Shown one piece after another: positions 34,266-43,772 of a stretch of 64,000 nucleotides of DNA (positions are counted from its first letter, which is position 1; each line of letters starts with the position of its first letter). The position numbers and the translations under genes are program-made. Origin of the DNA: Pseudomonas farris (GTDB lineage: Bacteria > Pseudomonadota > Gammaproteobacteria > Pseudomonadales > Pseudomonadaceae); contig NZ_JAHSTV010000016.1 of NCBI RefSeq assembly GCF_019145235.1, positions 57,314-121,313 of the forward strand, given 5' to 3'. The notes beneath the pieces were generated by a model. The model searched no databases and was not told the DNA's origin. It saw only the letters and a list, made by a program, of their open reading frames with translations.

Positions 34266-37070
34266 TTGACCCTTTCTCCCGAACAGGCCATCCATTTCGG
34301 CCCTTACCGGATCTACCCCGGACAACGCCTGGTAATGGAGGCCGATCAGCCCGTGCGCCTGAGTCGGCGCGCCATGGACATTCTGTTGATCCTGCTGGAA
34401 CACGCCGGGCATGTGGTGAGCAAACAGCAGCTGATCGCTCGGGTCTGGCCCAAAAGCGTGGTGGAAGACATCAACCTGCGAGTGCACATGGCGGCGCTGC
34501 GCAAAGCCCTCGGCGACGGTCAGGCCGGCCAGCGCTACATCATCACCGTCGCCCAACGCGGGTACAGTTTTGTCGCGCCGTTCTCTGTGGAGCAAGTCGA
34601 GCAAAGCCCGAAAAACGACGGGAACGAACCGAGCCGGCATAACCTGCCAGTCCGTCGGACCCGCATGATCGGTCGTCAGGCTCTGGTCGACAGCCTGGTG
34701 ACACAACTGGCGCGGCAGCGTTTCATCACTCTCGTGGGCCCCGGAGGAATCGGCAAGACCACGGTGGCACTGCGCGTTGCCGAACAATTGATCGACCGCT
34801 ACCGAGACGGCATTCGCCTGCTGGACCTGGCACCGATCAACGACCCTTTGATGATCACCACGCACTTGGCAACGCTGCTGGATTTGTCCTTGCACGACGC
34901 CGAACCCATGAGTGGTCTCGCCACGTTCCTGCGCGAACGGCAAATGCTGCTGGTCATCGACAATTGCGAACACCTGATCGACGCCATTGCGTTACTCAGC
35001 GAAAGCATCCTGCGCGCGGCGCCCCACGTGCACATTCTGGCCACCAGCCGCGAGAGCCTGCGGGCCGAAGGCGAGTTCGTGCAGCGCCTGGAATCGCTGG
35101 ACTGCCCGCCGCCCATCGCCGTGCTTGACCGCGCTCAGGCCCTGACGTTTTCGGCACTGCAGTTGTTTGTCGAGCGGGCGATGGCCAGCCACGACAACTT
35201 CGAACTGAGCGAAGTCGAACTGCCGCTGGCAATTGAAATCTGTCGGCGTCTGGACGGTATACCGTTGGCTATTGAACTGGCGGCAGCGCAAGTGGGCAGC
35301 CTGGGTTTGAGTGGGTTGCTGTCACAACTGCAAGGAAGTTTTCGCCTGCTCACCCAAGGCTGCCAGACAACTTTGGGCCGCCATCAGACCCTGCGCGCGA
35401 CGCTGGACTGGAGCTTCGAGCTGCTCAACGCCTGCGAGCAAACCTGCCTGCGTCGACTGGCTATGTTCCGGGGCGGCTTCACCCTGGAGTCGGCGGCCGC
35501 CGTGATCGTCGGTGAACACATCGAGCCCTGCATGGTGTTCGCCTCGATCACCCAGTTGGTCGCCAAGTCGTTATTGAATGTCGAAGTCGGCGATGAAGAG
35601 GCGTTCTACCGTTTGCTCGACACCACGCGCGGCTATGCACTGGAAAAACTCGCCCAGGCCCAAGAGCTGCCGGACACCCGCGAGCGCCACGCCGAGCGCT
35701 GCCTCGCGTTGATGCAGCAAGCCCAGAACGACTGGGAGCAGATCTCAAGCGATCGCTGGACTGAGCGTTACGCTCGCAGCCTGGAAGACATTCGTGCTGC
35801 GCTCGATTGGGGGTTGAATACTCAAGGGCCGCAGGCGTTGGCGATCCGTCTCGCCGCGACCTCGACACCGCTCTGGCAGGAACTGTCGCTGCTCAAGGAG
35901 CACGGCGTGTATGTGCGCAAAGCGTTGGCATTGCTTGAAGCGACGCATCAGCCCTGCCCGCGCTTGCAAATGACCTTGAAACTCGCCCTCGGCAGCTCTT
36001 GCTACCACACTCAGGGCGGCACTGCTGAGACTATCGAAGCGTTCGTCAGCGCCAAACATCTGGCCGAACAGTGCAACGATGCGGTGGGTCAGCTCAGAGC
36101 TGTCTCGGGACACATGGCGGTCAACCTCAGTTGCGGCAACTATCAAATGGCCCTGGAACAAAGCCGACAATTCGATCGACTGGGCCTGCACGGCGATGCG
36201 GTATTGTCCCTCAGTACTCACCGCTTGCGGGTCCTGGCTCAGCACTTTGCCGGGGATCAGGCACTGGCGCGGGAGAATGCCGAGCAGGTCATTCAGCGCC
36301 TGGCCCAGAGCGGTCACCTCAACCGCTTTACCCACGGCTTTGGCGTGCAGTACGACCAGAGCGTTGCGGCCCTGACGATTCTGGCGCGTATCCTCTGGCT
36401 GCAAGGGCACCCGGAAAAAGCCTGGCGAACCGCGCGGCAGGCGCTCGATATTGCGATCCAGATCGATCACGGCACGTCCATCTGCTACACCCTGGCACTG
36501 TCCGGTTGCCTGATTGCCCACTACAACGGCGACAACTCGGTCGCTCGCGAACTCGTGGGCCTGCTGCTTGAGCAGGCACAGAAACACTCAGTGCTGCTGT
36601 TCTACACTTGGGCCAAACATTACGCGCAGGTAATTAACGCTGTCGATGGGCCCTTGCCCCCGCTACCAAACACCGGATTGATCAAGGAAATCATGGTCAC
36701 GCTGGACAACCGTTTCATCAATCACGCGTTGCTGGAACGGGTCGAAAACGGCACGGCGGGCTGGAGCACCGCGGAAATTCTGCGAGCCCGGGCCGACACG
36801 TTGCTGACCGAGGATTCCCCGACCGGGGTCAGTGAGGCTGAGACGGTGCTGCTCAAAGCTTTAGCCGTGGCAAAGACCCAGGGAGCGCTGGCCTGGGAAC
36901 TGCGTAGTGCCACCTCATTGGCCCAGCTGTGGCAGCGTCAGGGCCGCTTCCGACAGGCCCATGAGTTGCTCGCACCGATTTACCAGCGTTTCACCGAAGG
37001 CTTTGCCACGCCGGACCTGACGAAAGTCCGTCGGCTACTCGACGAGTTGCAGCGACACCTGCCCGGCTGA
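34266..37070 (+). CDS. Winged-helix regulator with NTPase and TPR-like region
   Basis: A 934-residue transcription factor. The N-terminal OmpR/CadC-type winged helix (about residues 8-110, ending in YIITVAQRGYSFVAPF) is followed by a STAND/NB-ARC-like NTPase with Walker A GPGGIGKTT and Walker B LLVIDNCEHLID. A helical winged segment (RATLDWSFELL) then precedes a long TPR-like helical region to the end. In this family the NTPase acts as a ligand-controlled switch and the repeats sense the signal. The start is TTG 34266 with AGGAGTGACCCG directly upstream. It is convergent with, and its last 80 bases overlap, the shorter paralogue on the other strand. Confidence 0.88.
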   Translation: MTLSPEQAIHFGPYRIYPGQRLVMEADQPVRLSRRAMDILLILLEHAGHVVSKQQLIARVWPKSVVEDINLRVHMAALRKALGDGQAGQRYIITVAQRGYSFVAPFSVEQVEQSPKNDGNEPSRHNLPVRRTRMIGRQALVDSLVTQLARQRFITLVGPGGIGKTTVALRVAEQLIDRYRDGIRLLDLAPINDPLMITTHLATLLDLSLHDAEPMSGLATFLRERQMLLVIDNCEHLIDAIALLSESILRAAPHVHILATSRESLRAEGEFVQRLESLDCPPPIAVLDRAQALTFSALQLFVERAMASHDNFELSEVELPLAIEICRRLDGIPLAIELAAAQVGSLGLSGLLSQLQGSFRLLTQGCQTTLGRHQTLRATLDWSFELLNACEQTCLRRLAMFRGGFTLESAAAVIVGEHIEPCMVFASITQLVAKSLLNVEVGDEEAFYRLLDTTRGYALEKLAQAQELPDTRERHAERCLALMQQAQNDWEQISSDRWTERYARSLEDIRAALDWGLNTQGPQALAIRLAATSTPLWQELSLLKEHGVYVRKALALLEATHQPCPRLQMTLKLALGSSCYHTQGGTAETIEAFVSAKHLAEQCNDAVGQLRAVSGHMAVNLSCGNYQMALEQSRQFDRLGLHGDAVLSLSTHRLRVLAQHFAGDQALARENAEQVIQRLAQSGHLNRFTHGFGVQYDQSVAALTILARILWLQGHPEKAWRTARQALDIAIQIDHGTSICYTLALSGCLIAHYNGDNSVARELVGLLLEQAQKHSVLLFYTWAKHYAQVINAVDGPLPPLPNTGLIKEIMVTLDNRFINHALLERVENGTAGWSTAEILRARADTLLTEDSPTGVSEAETVLLKALAVAKTQGALAWELRSATSLAQLWQRQGRFRQAHELLAPIYQRFTEGFATPDLTKVRRLLDELQRHLPG

Positions 37071-38493
37071 TATAGCGGGTATAACGCAGTTCAAAGGCAT
37101 GCAAATGACCGCTGTGTTCGAGTTTCTCCAAGGCGTAGATGCGGGTGGTGTTGAGGAGACGGTAACGGATCACTCCGTGGCCCTGCTCCACCGACAGCAG
37201 TGATTTGCTCACCAGCCGCTCTACGATTTCGACCAGGCAAGTGGGCCGCAGCACCGCGCAACTGATCACGCCAATCGCCGCGTCCAGCGTGAACGCCATT
37301 TTGAACACCGCCAGCCGCTGCAACACGGTTTGCTCTAACGGGTTCAGCTGTTCATAGCTCCAGTCCAATGCAGCTTTCAAACTCTGATGCCGTGGCACGG
37401 CAGTGCGCCGGCCTTGGGTCAACAGCTGTAAACACGTGCCGAGTTGCGCTTGCAACCCCACCAGCGCCAGCGCATCGATCTGCGCCGCCGCCAGTTCAAT
37501 GGCCAAGGGCAGTCCATCAAGCCGCCGACAGATTTCGCGCACCGCCTTGAGGTCCTGTTGGCGCAGGGTAAACCCTAGCTGACGGGCTCGGGCGCGGCTG
37601 ACCAACAGCTGCACCGCCGAATAGCCCATGGCCTCGGCCACGCTGTATATCGCTGAGGCCGGCGGTATCGCGAGGGCCGGTATAGGCAGCAGCGTTTCCC
37701 CCGCCGCTTGCAGGGGTTCGCGACTGGTGGCGAGAATCGACAGCCGTGGCGCCGAGGCCAGCAGATTGTCCACCACTGCCCGACAGCATTCGAGCAGGTG
37801 TTCGCAATTGTCGAGTACCAGCAAGGCATGTCGTTGCAGCGGCGCCGCCTCGCCGACGTCCAGTTCCAGAATGCGCGACAGATGCTCGACGAGTTGCGCC
37901 GGGTCATCGATGGCCGCCAAATCAACCATCCAGACACCGTCCCGATAGTGCCGCAACAGCAACTCGGCTGCGCGTAACGCCACAGTGGATTTACCGATAC
38001 CGGCGGGACCCACCAGGGTCATGAGACGTCGAAACGGCAACTGCCGGACCACACTGCTGACGATCGAGTCGCGACCGGTCAACGAAGTGAGCCGCGCAGG
38101 CAGATTGTGCTGAGGCTTATGCACAGTCTCGACCGGCACCGGCGTGCCTGTCCCGTCGCGTTGCACCGGAGCGATGAAGCTGTAGCCGCGCTGGGGAATA
38201 TTGACGATGTAACGCTGCCCGTTCTGGCCATCGCCAAGTGCCCGGCGCAGGGCGGCGATGTGCACGCGCAGGTTGATTTCCTCGACCACCGAGGTCGGCC
38301 AGACGAGGGCAATCAGGGCATCCTTGCTCACCACTGAGCCGGCGCGTTCGACCAAAACCTGCAAAATATCCAGGGCTCGTCCGCCCATGCGCAGCGGGCG
38401 ATCAACCTCCAGGATCAATCGCTGACGCAGGTGAAACGCGTAGGGCCCGAACCGCAGCACCGCATCGCTATTTATATTTCTGAGGCTATTCAT
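36991..38493 (-). CDS. Short paralogue of the winged-helix/NTPase regulator
   Basis: A 500-residue protein with the same order of domains as the gene at 34266: winged helix (residues about 10-110), Walker A GPAGIGKST, Walker B LLVLDNCEHLLE, and the helical domain with KAALDWSYEQL. It stops where the TPR-like region of the longer paralogue would begin. The last residues (RAGVAATRRVADGLSSGPAWQ) come from the strand opposite the other gene's 3' end. So it is either a naturally short form or a truncated copy. The start ATG 38493 has only a weak ribosome-binding site. Confidence 0.8.
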   Translation of the reverse strand: MNSLRNINSDAVLRFGPYAFHLRQRLILEVDRPLRMGGRALDILQVLVERAGSVVSKDALIALVWPTSVVEEINLRVHIAALRRALGDGQNGQRYIVNIPQRGYSFIAPVQRDGTGTPVPVETVHKPQHNLPARLTSLTGRDSIVSSVVRQLPFRRLMTLVGPAGIGKSTVALRAAELLLRHYRDGVWMVDLAAIDDPAQLVEHLSRILELDVGEAAPLQRHALLVLDNCEHLLECCRAVVDNLLASAPRLSILATSREPLQAAGETLLPIPALAIPPASAIYSVAEAMGYSAVQLLVSRARARQLGFTLRQQDLKAVREICRRLDGLPLAIELAAAQIDALALVGLQAQLGTCLQLLTQGRRTAVPRHQSLKAALDWSYEQLNPLEQTVLQRLAVFKMAFTLDAAIGVISCAVLRPTCLVEIVERLVSKSLLSVEQGHGVIRYRLLNTTRIYALEKLEHSGHLHAFELRYTRYISRAGVAATRRVADGLSSGPAWQSLR

Positions 38494-38678
38494 GCACGTT
38501 CATGCGCTGAAAACCTGGCCCGGCTCAAGGTACCGCAAAATCCATCGCGCCCATCCATCCAGGTTCCCGCACCTCCATGGCAAAGAGTTCAGGGGTATCT
38601 TGGCAGGCATGGGTGTCGGTACAACGACCACGGGAGGAGCGTTACGGCCATCACGGTGCGCGTGACGGACAACGCCCC

Positions 38679-39629
38679 CTAACTGAATTGTTCGCGGTAT
38701 TGAGTGGGGGTCAGGCCGAGCTTTTCACTGAACAGAAAACGCATATGCCGCACGCTGCCAAAGCCACTTTTGTAGGCCACGGTCTTGAGCGGCAGGTCGC
38801 TGGTTTCCAGCAGATTCCTGGCGCAGTCGATGCGCGCGCTTTGCAGAAATTCCATCGGCGTCATGTTCACTTCCCGGGCGAAAACCCGGGCGAAGTGCCG
38901 CGCACTCATGTTCACCAGACTGGCCATGCGTTCGATGCTGAATGCTTCATCGAGGTGTTCGAGCACATGGTTCTGCACCCGGGTGATCGGCGTTTCATGG
39001 GGCGCGACCGCCGCCATCAACGGACTGAACTGCGCCTGCCCGCCCTGGCGCTTCATCACCACCAGCAACACCTTAGCGACATCCTGGGCGACTTTCTTGC
39101 CATGGTCTTGGGCAACCACCGCGAGCGCCAGGTCGATGCCAGCGGTGACACCGCCGGAGGTGATGAGATTGCGATCCTGCACGTAAATCTGATCGGTCTC
39201 GACGGTGGCCTTGGGGAAGCCTTTGATCAGACGCTCGGTGTAATGCCAGTGAGTGGTCACGCGATAACCATCCAGCAACCCGGCATGCCCGAGGATGAAG
39301 GCGCCGGTGCAGATCGACCCATAACAGTTTGCGCGGTTGACGGCGCCCTGAAGCCAGTCGAGCAGCGGTGGATGTTTTTCGTTGTAGGCTCCCGGCCCGC
39401 CTGGCACCAGCAACAAGTCATAACGTTCGTTCGCCTGATCGATGTGCAAATCGGCCTGGACGTTGACGCCGTTTGAGGCTCGCAGCGCACCCGACTCGGT
39501 GCCGATGGTCGACAGTTCGTAACGATCGCCCGGTGCCAGATAACGATTGGCGATGGAAAACACTTCCATGGGACCAGCCATGTCGAGCAGAAGAAAGTCG
39601 GGGAACAGCACCATTGCCACGGTTTTCAT
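38679..39629 (-). CDS. GlxA-family AraC-type regulator with DJ-1/PfpI domain
   Basis: A 316-residue regulator. The N-terminal half is a DJ-1/PfpI-like domain (TVAMVLFPDFLLLDMAGPME, LLLVPGGPGAYNEK, and SICTGAFILGHAGLLDG with the conserved cysteine). The C-terminal half is an AraC double helix-turn-helix (ERMASLVNMSARHFARVFAR and TVAYKSGFGSVRHMRFLF). Members control catabolic or stress genes and often respond to a nearby ligand. ATG 39629 (MKTVAMV) is preferred; the frame reaching 39725 starts in noncoding DNA. Divergent from the pirin gene, which is a possible target. Confidence 0.88.
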   Translation of the reverse strand: MKTVAMVLFPDFLLLDMAGPMEVFSIANRYLAPGDRYELSTIGTESGALRASNGVNVQADLHIDQANERYDLLLVPGGPGAYNEKHPPLLDWLQGAVNRANCYGSICTGAFILGHAGLLDGYRVTTHWHYTERLIKGFPKATVETDQIYVQDRNLITSGGVTAGIDLALAVVAQDHGKKVAQDVAKVLLVVMKRQGGQAQFSPLMAAVAPHETPITRVQNHVLEHLDEAFSIERMASLVNMSARHFARVFAREVNMTPMEFLQSARIDCARNLLETSDLPLKTVAYKSGFGSVRHMRFLFSEKLGLTPTQYREQFS

Positions 39630-39862
39630 GGGTTCAAGGTCACTAAAAGAGAACTGTTTAATACCATTGCGCCGAACACAAACCCCTGTGGGAGCGCCCG
39701 GCATTATGGCCAAGTGTAACAACAAGGATACGTGAATCCGCGCAAATAACTGTCAACTTAAAAGAGACAGTATTTCAATTTTAATCTACTTATTGCACCA
39801 AACGGTAAATATTAACCTTCTCCTCACTCGGACGAATTCACGTCCTGACAGGAGATTTCATC
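39630..39862. promoter_or_regulatory. Divergent promoter region (GlxA-type regulator / pirin)
   Basis: A 233-base region, AT-rich on its right side, between the two divergent genes. A lone half REP sequence (CCCCTGTGGGAGCG, about 39686-39699) is present. Confidence 0.4.
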
Positions 39863-40585
39863 ATGCTGACCCTTCGTAAAGCTTCGGATCGCGGCGCGGC
39901 CAATCACGGTTGGCTGAAGTCATTCCATACCTTTTCCTTCGCCAATTACCGCAACCCGCGGGAGCAGGGTTTTTCCGACCTGCTGGTGATCAACGACGAC
40001 CGCGTGGCGGCCGGCAAGGGGTTTGGCCAGCACCCTCACCGCGACATGGAGATTTTTTCCTATGTGCTCGAAGGTGCTTTGGAACACAAGGACACCTTGG
40101 GCACCGGTTCGGTGATCCGTCCCGGTGACGTGCAATTGATGAGTGCTGGCAGCGGCGTGGCTCACAGCGAGTTCAACCACTCGGCGAACAAACCGGTGCA
40201 CTTCCTGCAAATCTGGATCGTGCCAGAGGTCAGCGGCGCCAAACCGCGTTACCAGCAAGAGCACTTCAGCACGCAGAAAAAACGCGGACGCTTGCAGCTG
40301 ATCATTTCCCCTGATGGGGCGAACGGTTCGCTGAAACTTCGGCAGGACGCTCGGGTGTATGCCGGCCTGATCGACGGCAAGGAAAGCGCCACGCTGGAAC
40401 TGGCTGCCGATCGTTACGCCTATGTCCATGTGGCGCGCGGCAGTGTTGAGCTGAACGGCGTGCAACTGCAGGAAGGTGATGGGGTGCGGGTGCGTGAGGA
40501 GCAAGTGCTGACCTTGAGCAACGGTGTTGATGCCGAGGTACTGGTGTTCGATTTGCGGCCGCAAGAGTTGCCGGAAATGCCATGA
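39863..40585 (+). CDS. Pirin-family protein (YhhW-like)
   Basis: A 240-residue bicupin. GFGQHPHRDMEIFSYVLEGALEH carries the metal-binding histidines and glutamate of the first cupin, and SGVAHSEFNHS the fourth ligand. The second cupin (DAEVLVFDLRP at the end) is less conserved, as usual. YhhW-type pirins have quercetin 2,3-dioxygenase activity in vitro; the natural substrate is unknown. ATG 39863 has AGGAGATTTCATC upstream. A REP pair follows directly, so the gene is probably a single transcription unit. Confidence 0.92.
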   Translation: MLTLRKASDRGAANHGWLKSFHTFSFANYRNPREQGFSDLLVINDDRVAAGKGFGQHPHRDMEIFSYVLEGALEHKDTLGTGSVIRPGDVQLMSAGSGVAHSEFNHSANKPVHFLQIWIVPEVSGAKPRYQQEHFSTQKKRGRLQLIISPDGANGSLKLRQDARVYAGLIDGKESATLELAADRYAYVHVARGSVELNGVQLQEGDGVRVREEQVLTLSNGVDAEVLVFDLRPQELPEMP

Positions 40586-40596
40586 CCTCTAAATCC

Positions 40597-40686
40597 TGTG
40601 GGAGCGGGCTTGCTCGCGAAAGCGGTGTGTCATTCAACATTAATGTTGGCTGACTCGACGCCTTCGCGAGCAAGCCCGCTCCCACA
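40597..40686. repeat. REP pair (GTGGGAGCGGGCTTG type)
   Basis: Third copy of the element at 16413 and 22239, with near-identical arms and a TAATGTTGGC-type centre. It lies between the convergent ends of the pirin gene and the ABC transporter gene. Confidence 0.85.
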
Positions 40687-40699
40687 GGGGATTAAGGCG

Positions 40700-42511
40700 T
40701 TACCGATAGCCACGAGCCTGCACGTTGAACAACTGCGCATAACGCCCACCCGCCGCGACCAGGCTGTCGTGATCACCTCGCTCAAGGATCGAACCCTGAT
40801 CCAGCACGATGATGTGGTCGGCATTGCGCACACTGGAGAAGCGGTGAGAAATCAGCAACGTCATGCGGCCTTCGGTGTGTTGACTGAAATGCTCGAACAC
40901 CGCCGCTTCCGCCGCCGGATCCAGGGCCGAGGTTGGCTCATCCAGGATCAGGATATCGGCGTCACGGCGCATGTAAGCGCGAGACAAGGCGATTTTTTGC
41001 CATTGCCCACCGGACAATTCCTGCCCACCGGCAAACCACCGCCCTAATTGCGTGGCGTAACCGCGATCCAGGCGCTCGATGAAGGGCGCGGCCATGCCCT
41101 CGGCGGCCGCTTGCTGCCAACGCATTTCATCGTTGAACGCCAACGTATCGCCCACGCCAATGTTCTCGCCCACGGAGAACTGGTAGCGAATGTAGTCCTG
41201 GAAGATCACGCCGATGCGTCGTCTCAGCGCCTCTTCATCCCAAGACTGCAAATCGCTGCCGTCCAGCAAAATACGGCCCTGATCGGGGCGATAAAGCCGA
41301 GTCAGCAACTTGATCAGCGTGGTTTTGCCTGACCCGTTTTCCCCTACCAGGGCGACACTGCGGCCCGGCAGCAGGTGCAGATCGATGCCCTGCAAAGCGG
41401 CGTGGCTCGCCCCCGGATAACGGAAACCAATGTTCTCGAAACGCAAACCATCGCCGGGCACCGCGCCCACGGTAAGGCTTGCGCTATCGGCAATAACCGG
41501 TTCGGCCAAATACTCGTAGAGGCTCGACAGGTAAAGGCCATCCTCGTAGAGACCACTGATCGCGCTCAAGCTGCTGCTCACGGCGGCCTGACCTTGCTTG
41601 AACAGCACCAGGTACATGGTCATTTGCCCGAGGGTGATATTGCCGTGAACGGTATCGACCACGACCCAGGCATAGGCCAGATAAAACGCAGCGGTGCCGA
41701 GCAGCCCCAGAACAAAACCCCAGCCATCGCGACGCAATGTCAGGCGCCGGTCTTCGGCATAGAGACGAGCAAACGTGTCCCGATAACGCTGCAACAACAG
41801 GGGCGCGAAGCCGAACAGCTTCACCTCTTTGATGTAGCCCTCATGGGAGAGCAGCGTTTCGATGTAATTCTGCTGCCGACTCTCCGGCGCCCGGCGCGTG
41901 AACAGGCGAAAGGCATCCCCGGAAAAATGCGCTTCGGCAAAGAACACCGGCAACGCCCCAACTACCAGCAGCACCAGCGCCCACGGCGAAAAATGCACCA
42001 GCAAGACACCGAAGCTGATCAACACGATCAGGTTCTGGATCAGCCCCAGCGACTTCATCACCAGCGCCAGCGGCCGGGTCGATGCCTCGCGCCGCACCCG
42101 TACCAGCTTGTCGTAGAACTCGGAATTCTCGAACTGCACCAACGATAACGTCTGGGCCTTCTCCAGAATCATCGTGTTGACCTTCTGCCCCAACTGCACC
42201 CGCAATAGCGATTGCTGAACCGACAGTGCGCGCTGTGTCCCGGACAGCAACGCGAGCACGCCCGCTTCAAACAGCACATACCGCACAACCGGCCATAACG
42301 GCGCACTGCCTTGCTGTGTGTGCAACTGCATGGCGGTGACTACGGCGTCGACAATTCGCTGCCCCAGCCAGGCCGCCAGCGCCGGCAATACACCGGCAAT
42401 CAGGGTCGCCACTACCAACCCCAGAAACAGCCCACGGGACGTTCCCCAGACCAGCAACAAGGCACGTCTCGCCTGGTCGAGCAAAGAGGCAAAACGGGTC
42501 AGGACAGACAT
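40700..42511 (-). CDS. ABC exporter, fused permease and ATPase
   Basis: A 603-residue half-transporter. The N-terminal part has six probable membrane helices, and the C-terminal ATPase has Walker A GENGSGKTT, signature ELSGGQWQ, Walker B DILILDEPTSALDP and the H-loop LLISHRFS. It belongs to the large MsbA/LmrA-like exporter type and would act as a homodimer. The substrate cannot be read. ATG 42511 is 246 bases from the divergent VOC-family gene. The convergent pirin gene is separated by a REP pair. Confidence 0.9.
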   Translation of the reverse strand: MSVLTRFASLLDQARRALLLVWGTSRGLFLGLVVATLIAGVLPALAAWLGQRIVDAVVTAMQLHTQQGSAPLWPVVRYVLFEAGVLALLSGTQRALSVQQSLLRVQLGQKVNTMILEKAQTLSLVQFENSEFYDKLVRVRREASTRPLALVMKSLGLIQNLIVLISFGVLLVHFSPWALVLLVVGALPVFFAEAHFSGDAFRLFTRRAPESRQQNYIETLLSHEGYIKEVKLFGFAPLLLQRYRDTFARLYAEDRRLTLRRDGWGFVLGLLGTAAFYLAYAWVVVDTVHGNITLGQMTMYLVLFKQGQAAVSSSLSAISGLYEDGLYLSSLYEYLAEPVIADSASLTVGAVPGDGLRFENIGFRYPGASHAALQGIDLHLLPGRSVALVGENGSGKTTLIKLLTRLYRPDQGRILLDGSDLQSWDEEALRRRIGVIFQDYIRYQFSVGENIGVGDTLAFNDEMRWQQAAAEGMAAPFIERLDRGYATQLGRWFAGGQELSGGQWQKIALSRAYMRRDADILILDEPTSALDPAAEAAVFEHFSQHTEGRMTLLISHRFSSVRNADHIIVLDQGSILERGDHDSLVAAGGRYAQLFNVQARGYR

Positions 42512-42757
42512 AGGGTGATGGACTCGGTGGCGGATGTCGGAGGAGCGCGGCAGGTTCTACAGTACGTGGAATGAGCCATCCGCTCTACGGGGACAGGATG
42601 CGATAAGGCTGGCCACGCCCATCGTAAAAACATCTAAAAAAACACCCTCACTCGCTACGTTTTAGCGCTTTGATATGGGGAGTCAATGCCCATCGAGATT
42701 CGAGGACGAACCTGAACGTCCAGCTGATGTGCCCTCTCCATAACCGGGAGCAAAAAC

Positions 42758-43171
42758 ATGAAAATCAATCCCTACCTGATCTTCAACGGCGACTGCAAGG
42801 CCGCTTTCACGTTCTACGCCAAAAGCCTGCCAGGCCAGATAGAAGTAATGATGACCTTCGGCGAAACTCCGGCCCGCGACCATGTTCCAACGGACTGTCA
42901 TAACCTGATCATTCATACGCGCCTGCTGGTCGCAGACCAGGCAATCATGGGGTCGGACACCACACCTGATCGCCCCACCACCAAAATGAGCGGTTGTTCG
43001 GTTTCATTGAATGTCGACAGTGTGGCGGAGGCTGAGCGGGTGTTTGCTGCATTGGCGGAAGGCGGCAGTATTCAAATGCCGCTGGAGGCGACGTTCTGGG
43101 CGGCACGTTTCGGGATGCTGGTCGATCGGTTTGGTGTGGCGTGGATGGTTAATTGCGAAAAGGATCAGTGA
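42758..43171 (+). CDS. VOC-superfamily protein, PhnB/YjdN-like
   Basis: A 137-residue protein of the glyoxalase/VOC fold. The pattern MKINPYLIFNGDCKAAFTFY, the later FGETPARDHVP and TPDRPTTKMSGCSVSLNV match the PhnB/YjdN group. The end motif FWAARFGMLVDRFGVAWMVN is typical. These are small metal-dependent or ligand-binding proteins of unclear role. There is a CCGGGAGCAAAAAC site before ATG 42758. It is the last high-GC gene before the AT-rich signalling region. Confidence 0.88.
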   Translation: MKINPYLIFNGDCKAAFTFYAKSLPGQIEVMMTFGETPARDHVPTDCHNLIIHTRLLVADQAIMGSDTTPDRPTTKMSGCSVSLNVDSVAEAERVFAALAEGGSIQMPLEATFWAARFGMLVDRFGVAWMVNCEKDQ

Positions 43172-43772
43172 CCGGGCTACCCTCTGGTTAGTACATAAAA
43201 TTTACTGGCGCTTTAATATCAACTTTGGGGATTTTTTTTCAATAGCCAAACAGAATAACTACACATCCACAAATTCCCCCCTGACCAAAATATTACCAAT
43301 ATAATGCAAAAAGACTCAATTAATATAGCCTCCCTCTCATTCGCCCTAAAAAGAGGCGATCGTTGTACTGATCGCCTCCCCAACGTGCACCTACATCCCC
43401 CTAGAACACCGTGGAATATCCTTATAAATCAACTCCAATTTTCGAAAAAGCGGACACCCGCACAGTTCATACGCAAGGCTTCATCAGTTGTGCTTCGTTC
43501 TGCAGCCAGATGGGCAATTAGCCATCGCATCTGTATTGCTTATAGAAAAGTCAACCTAAAGAGCCTAGTCCGACTGAAAGGGGCGTACCAACTAAGCCCG
43601 ATATCACAAATCAAATGGGCTTAAGCCTCAGCATTTGCCTATGTCATTGAATCAGCTAAAACTACCGAGGATGGAGTGACGTGTGTTCACGACGGGAAAT
43701 GTTATAAAAAGTCAGATAACGTCAGTATTTTGTGTATTAAGATTGCAACGCCAGCACATATGAGTAATTTAC
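43172..43772. other. AT-rich intergenic region with a minus-strand terminator
   Basis: A 601-base gap with lower GC than its surroundings. A 106-codon + frame at 43304-43624 is rejected because it runs through a strong hairpin and resembles nothing. The hairpin is a terminator for minus-strand RNA, though no gene lies upstream of it on that strand. A TTGACT hexamer on the minus strand near 43552 is a possible -35, but no good -10 at the right distance is seen. Confidence 0.5.
43348..43378 (-). terminator. Orphan intrinsic terminator (minus strand)
   Basis: The minus-strand stem GAGGCGATC/GATCGCCTC (43353-43361 with 43370-43378, eight-base loop) is followed by TTTTT (43348-43352). There is no T run on the plus-strand side. 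No minus-strand gene ends here, which makes a short noncoding transcript between 43379 and 43770 possible. Confidence 0.75.

Noticed and set aside
43304..43624. A 106-codon plus-strand frame
   Set aside because: It runs through the terminator hairpin at 43348-43378, has no family similarity and no good ribosome-binding site.
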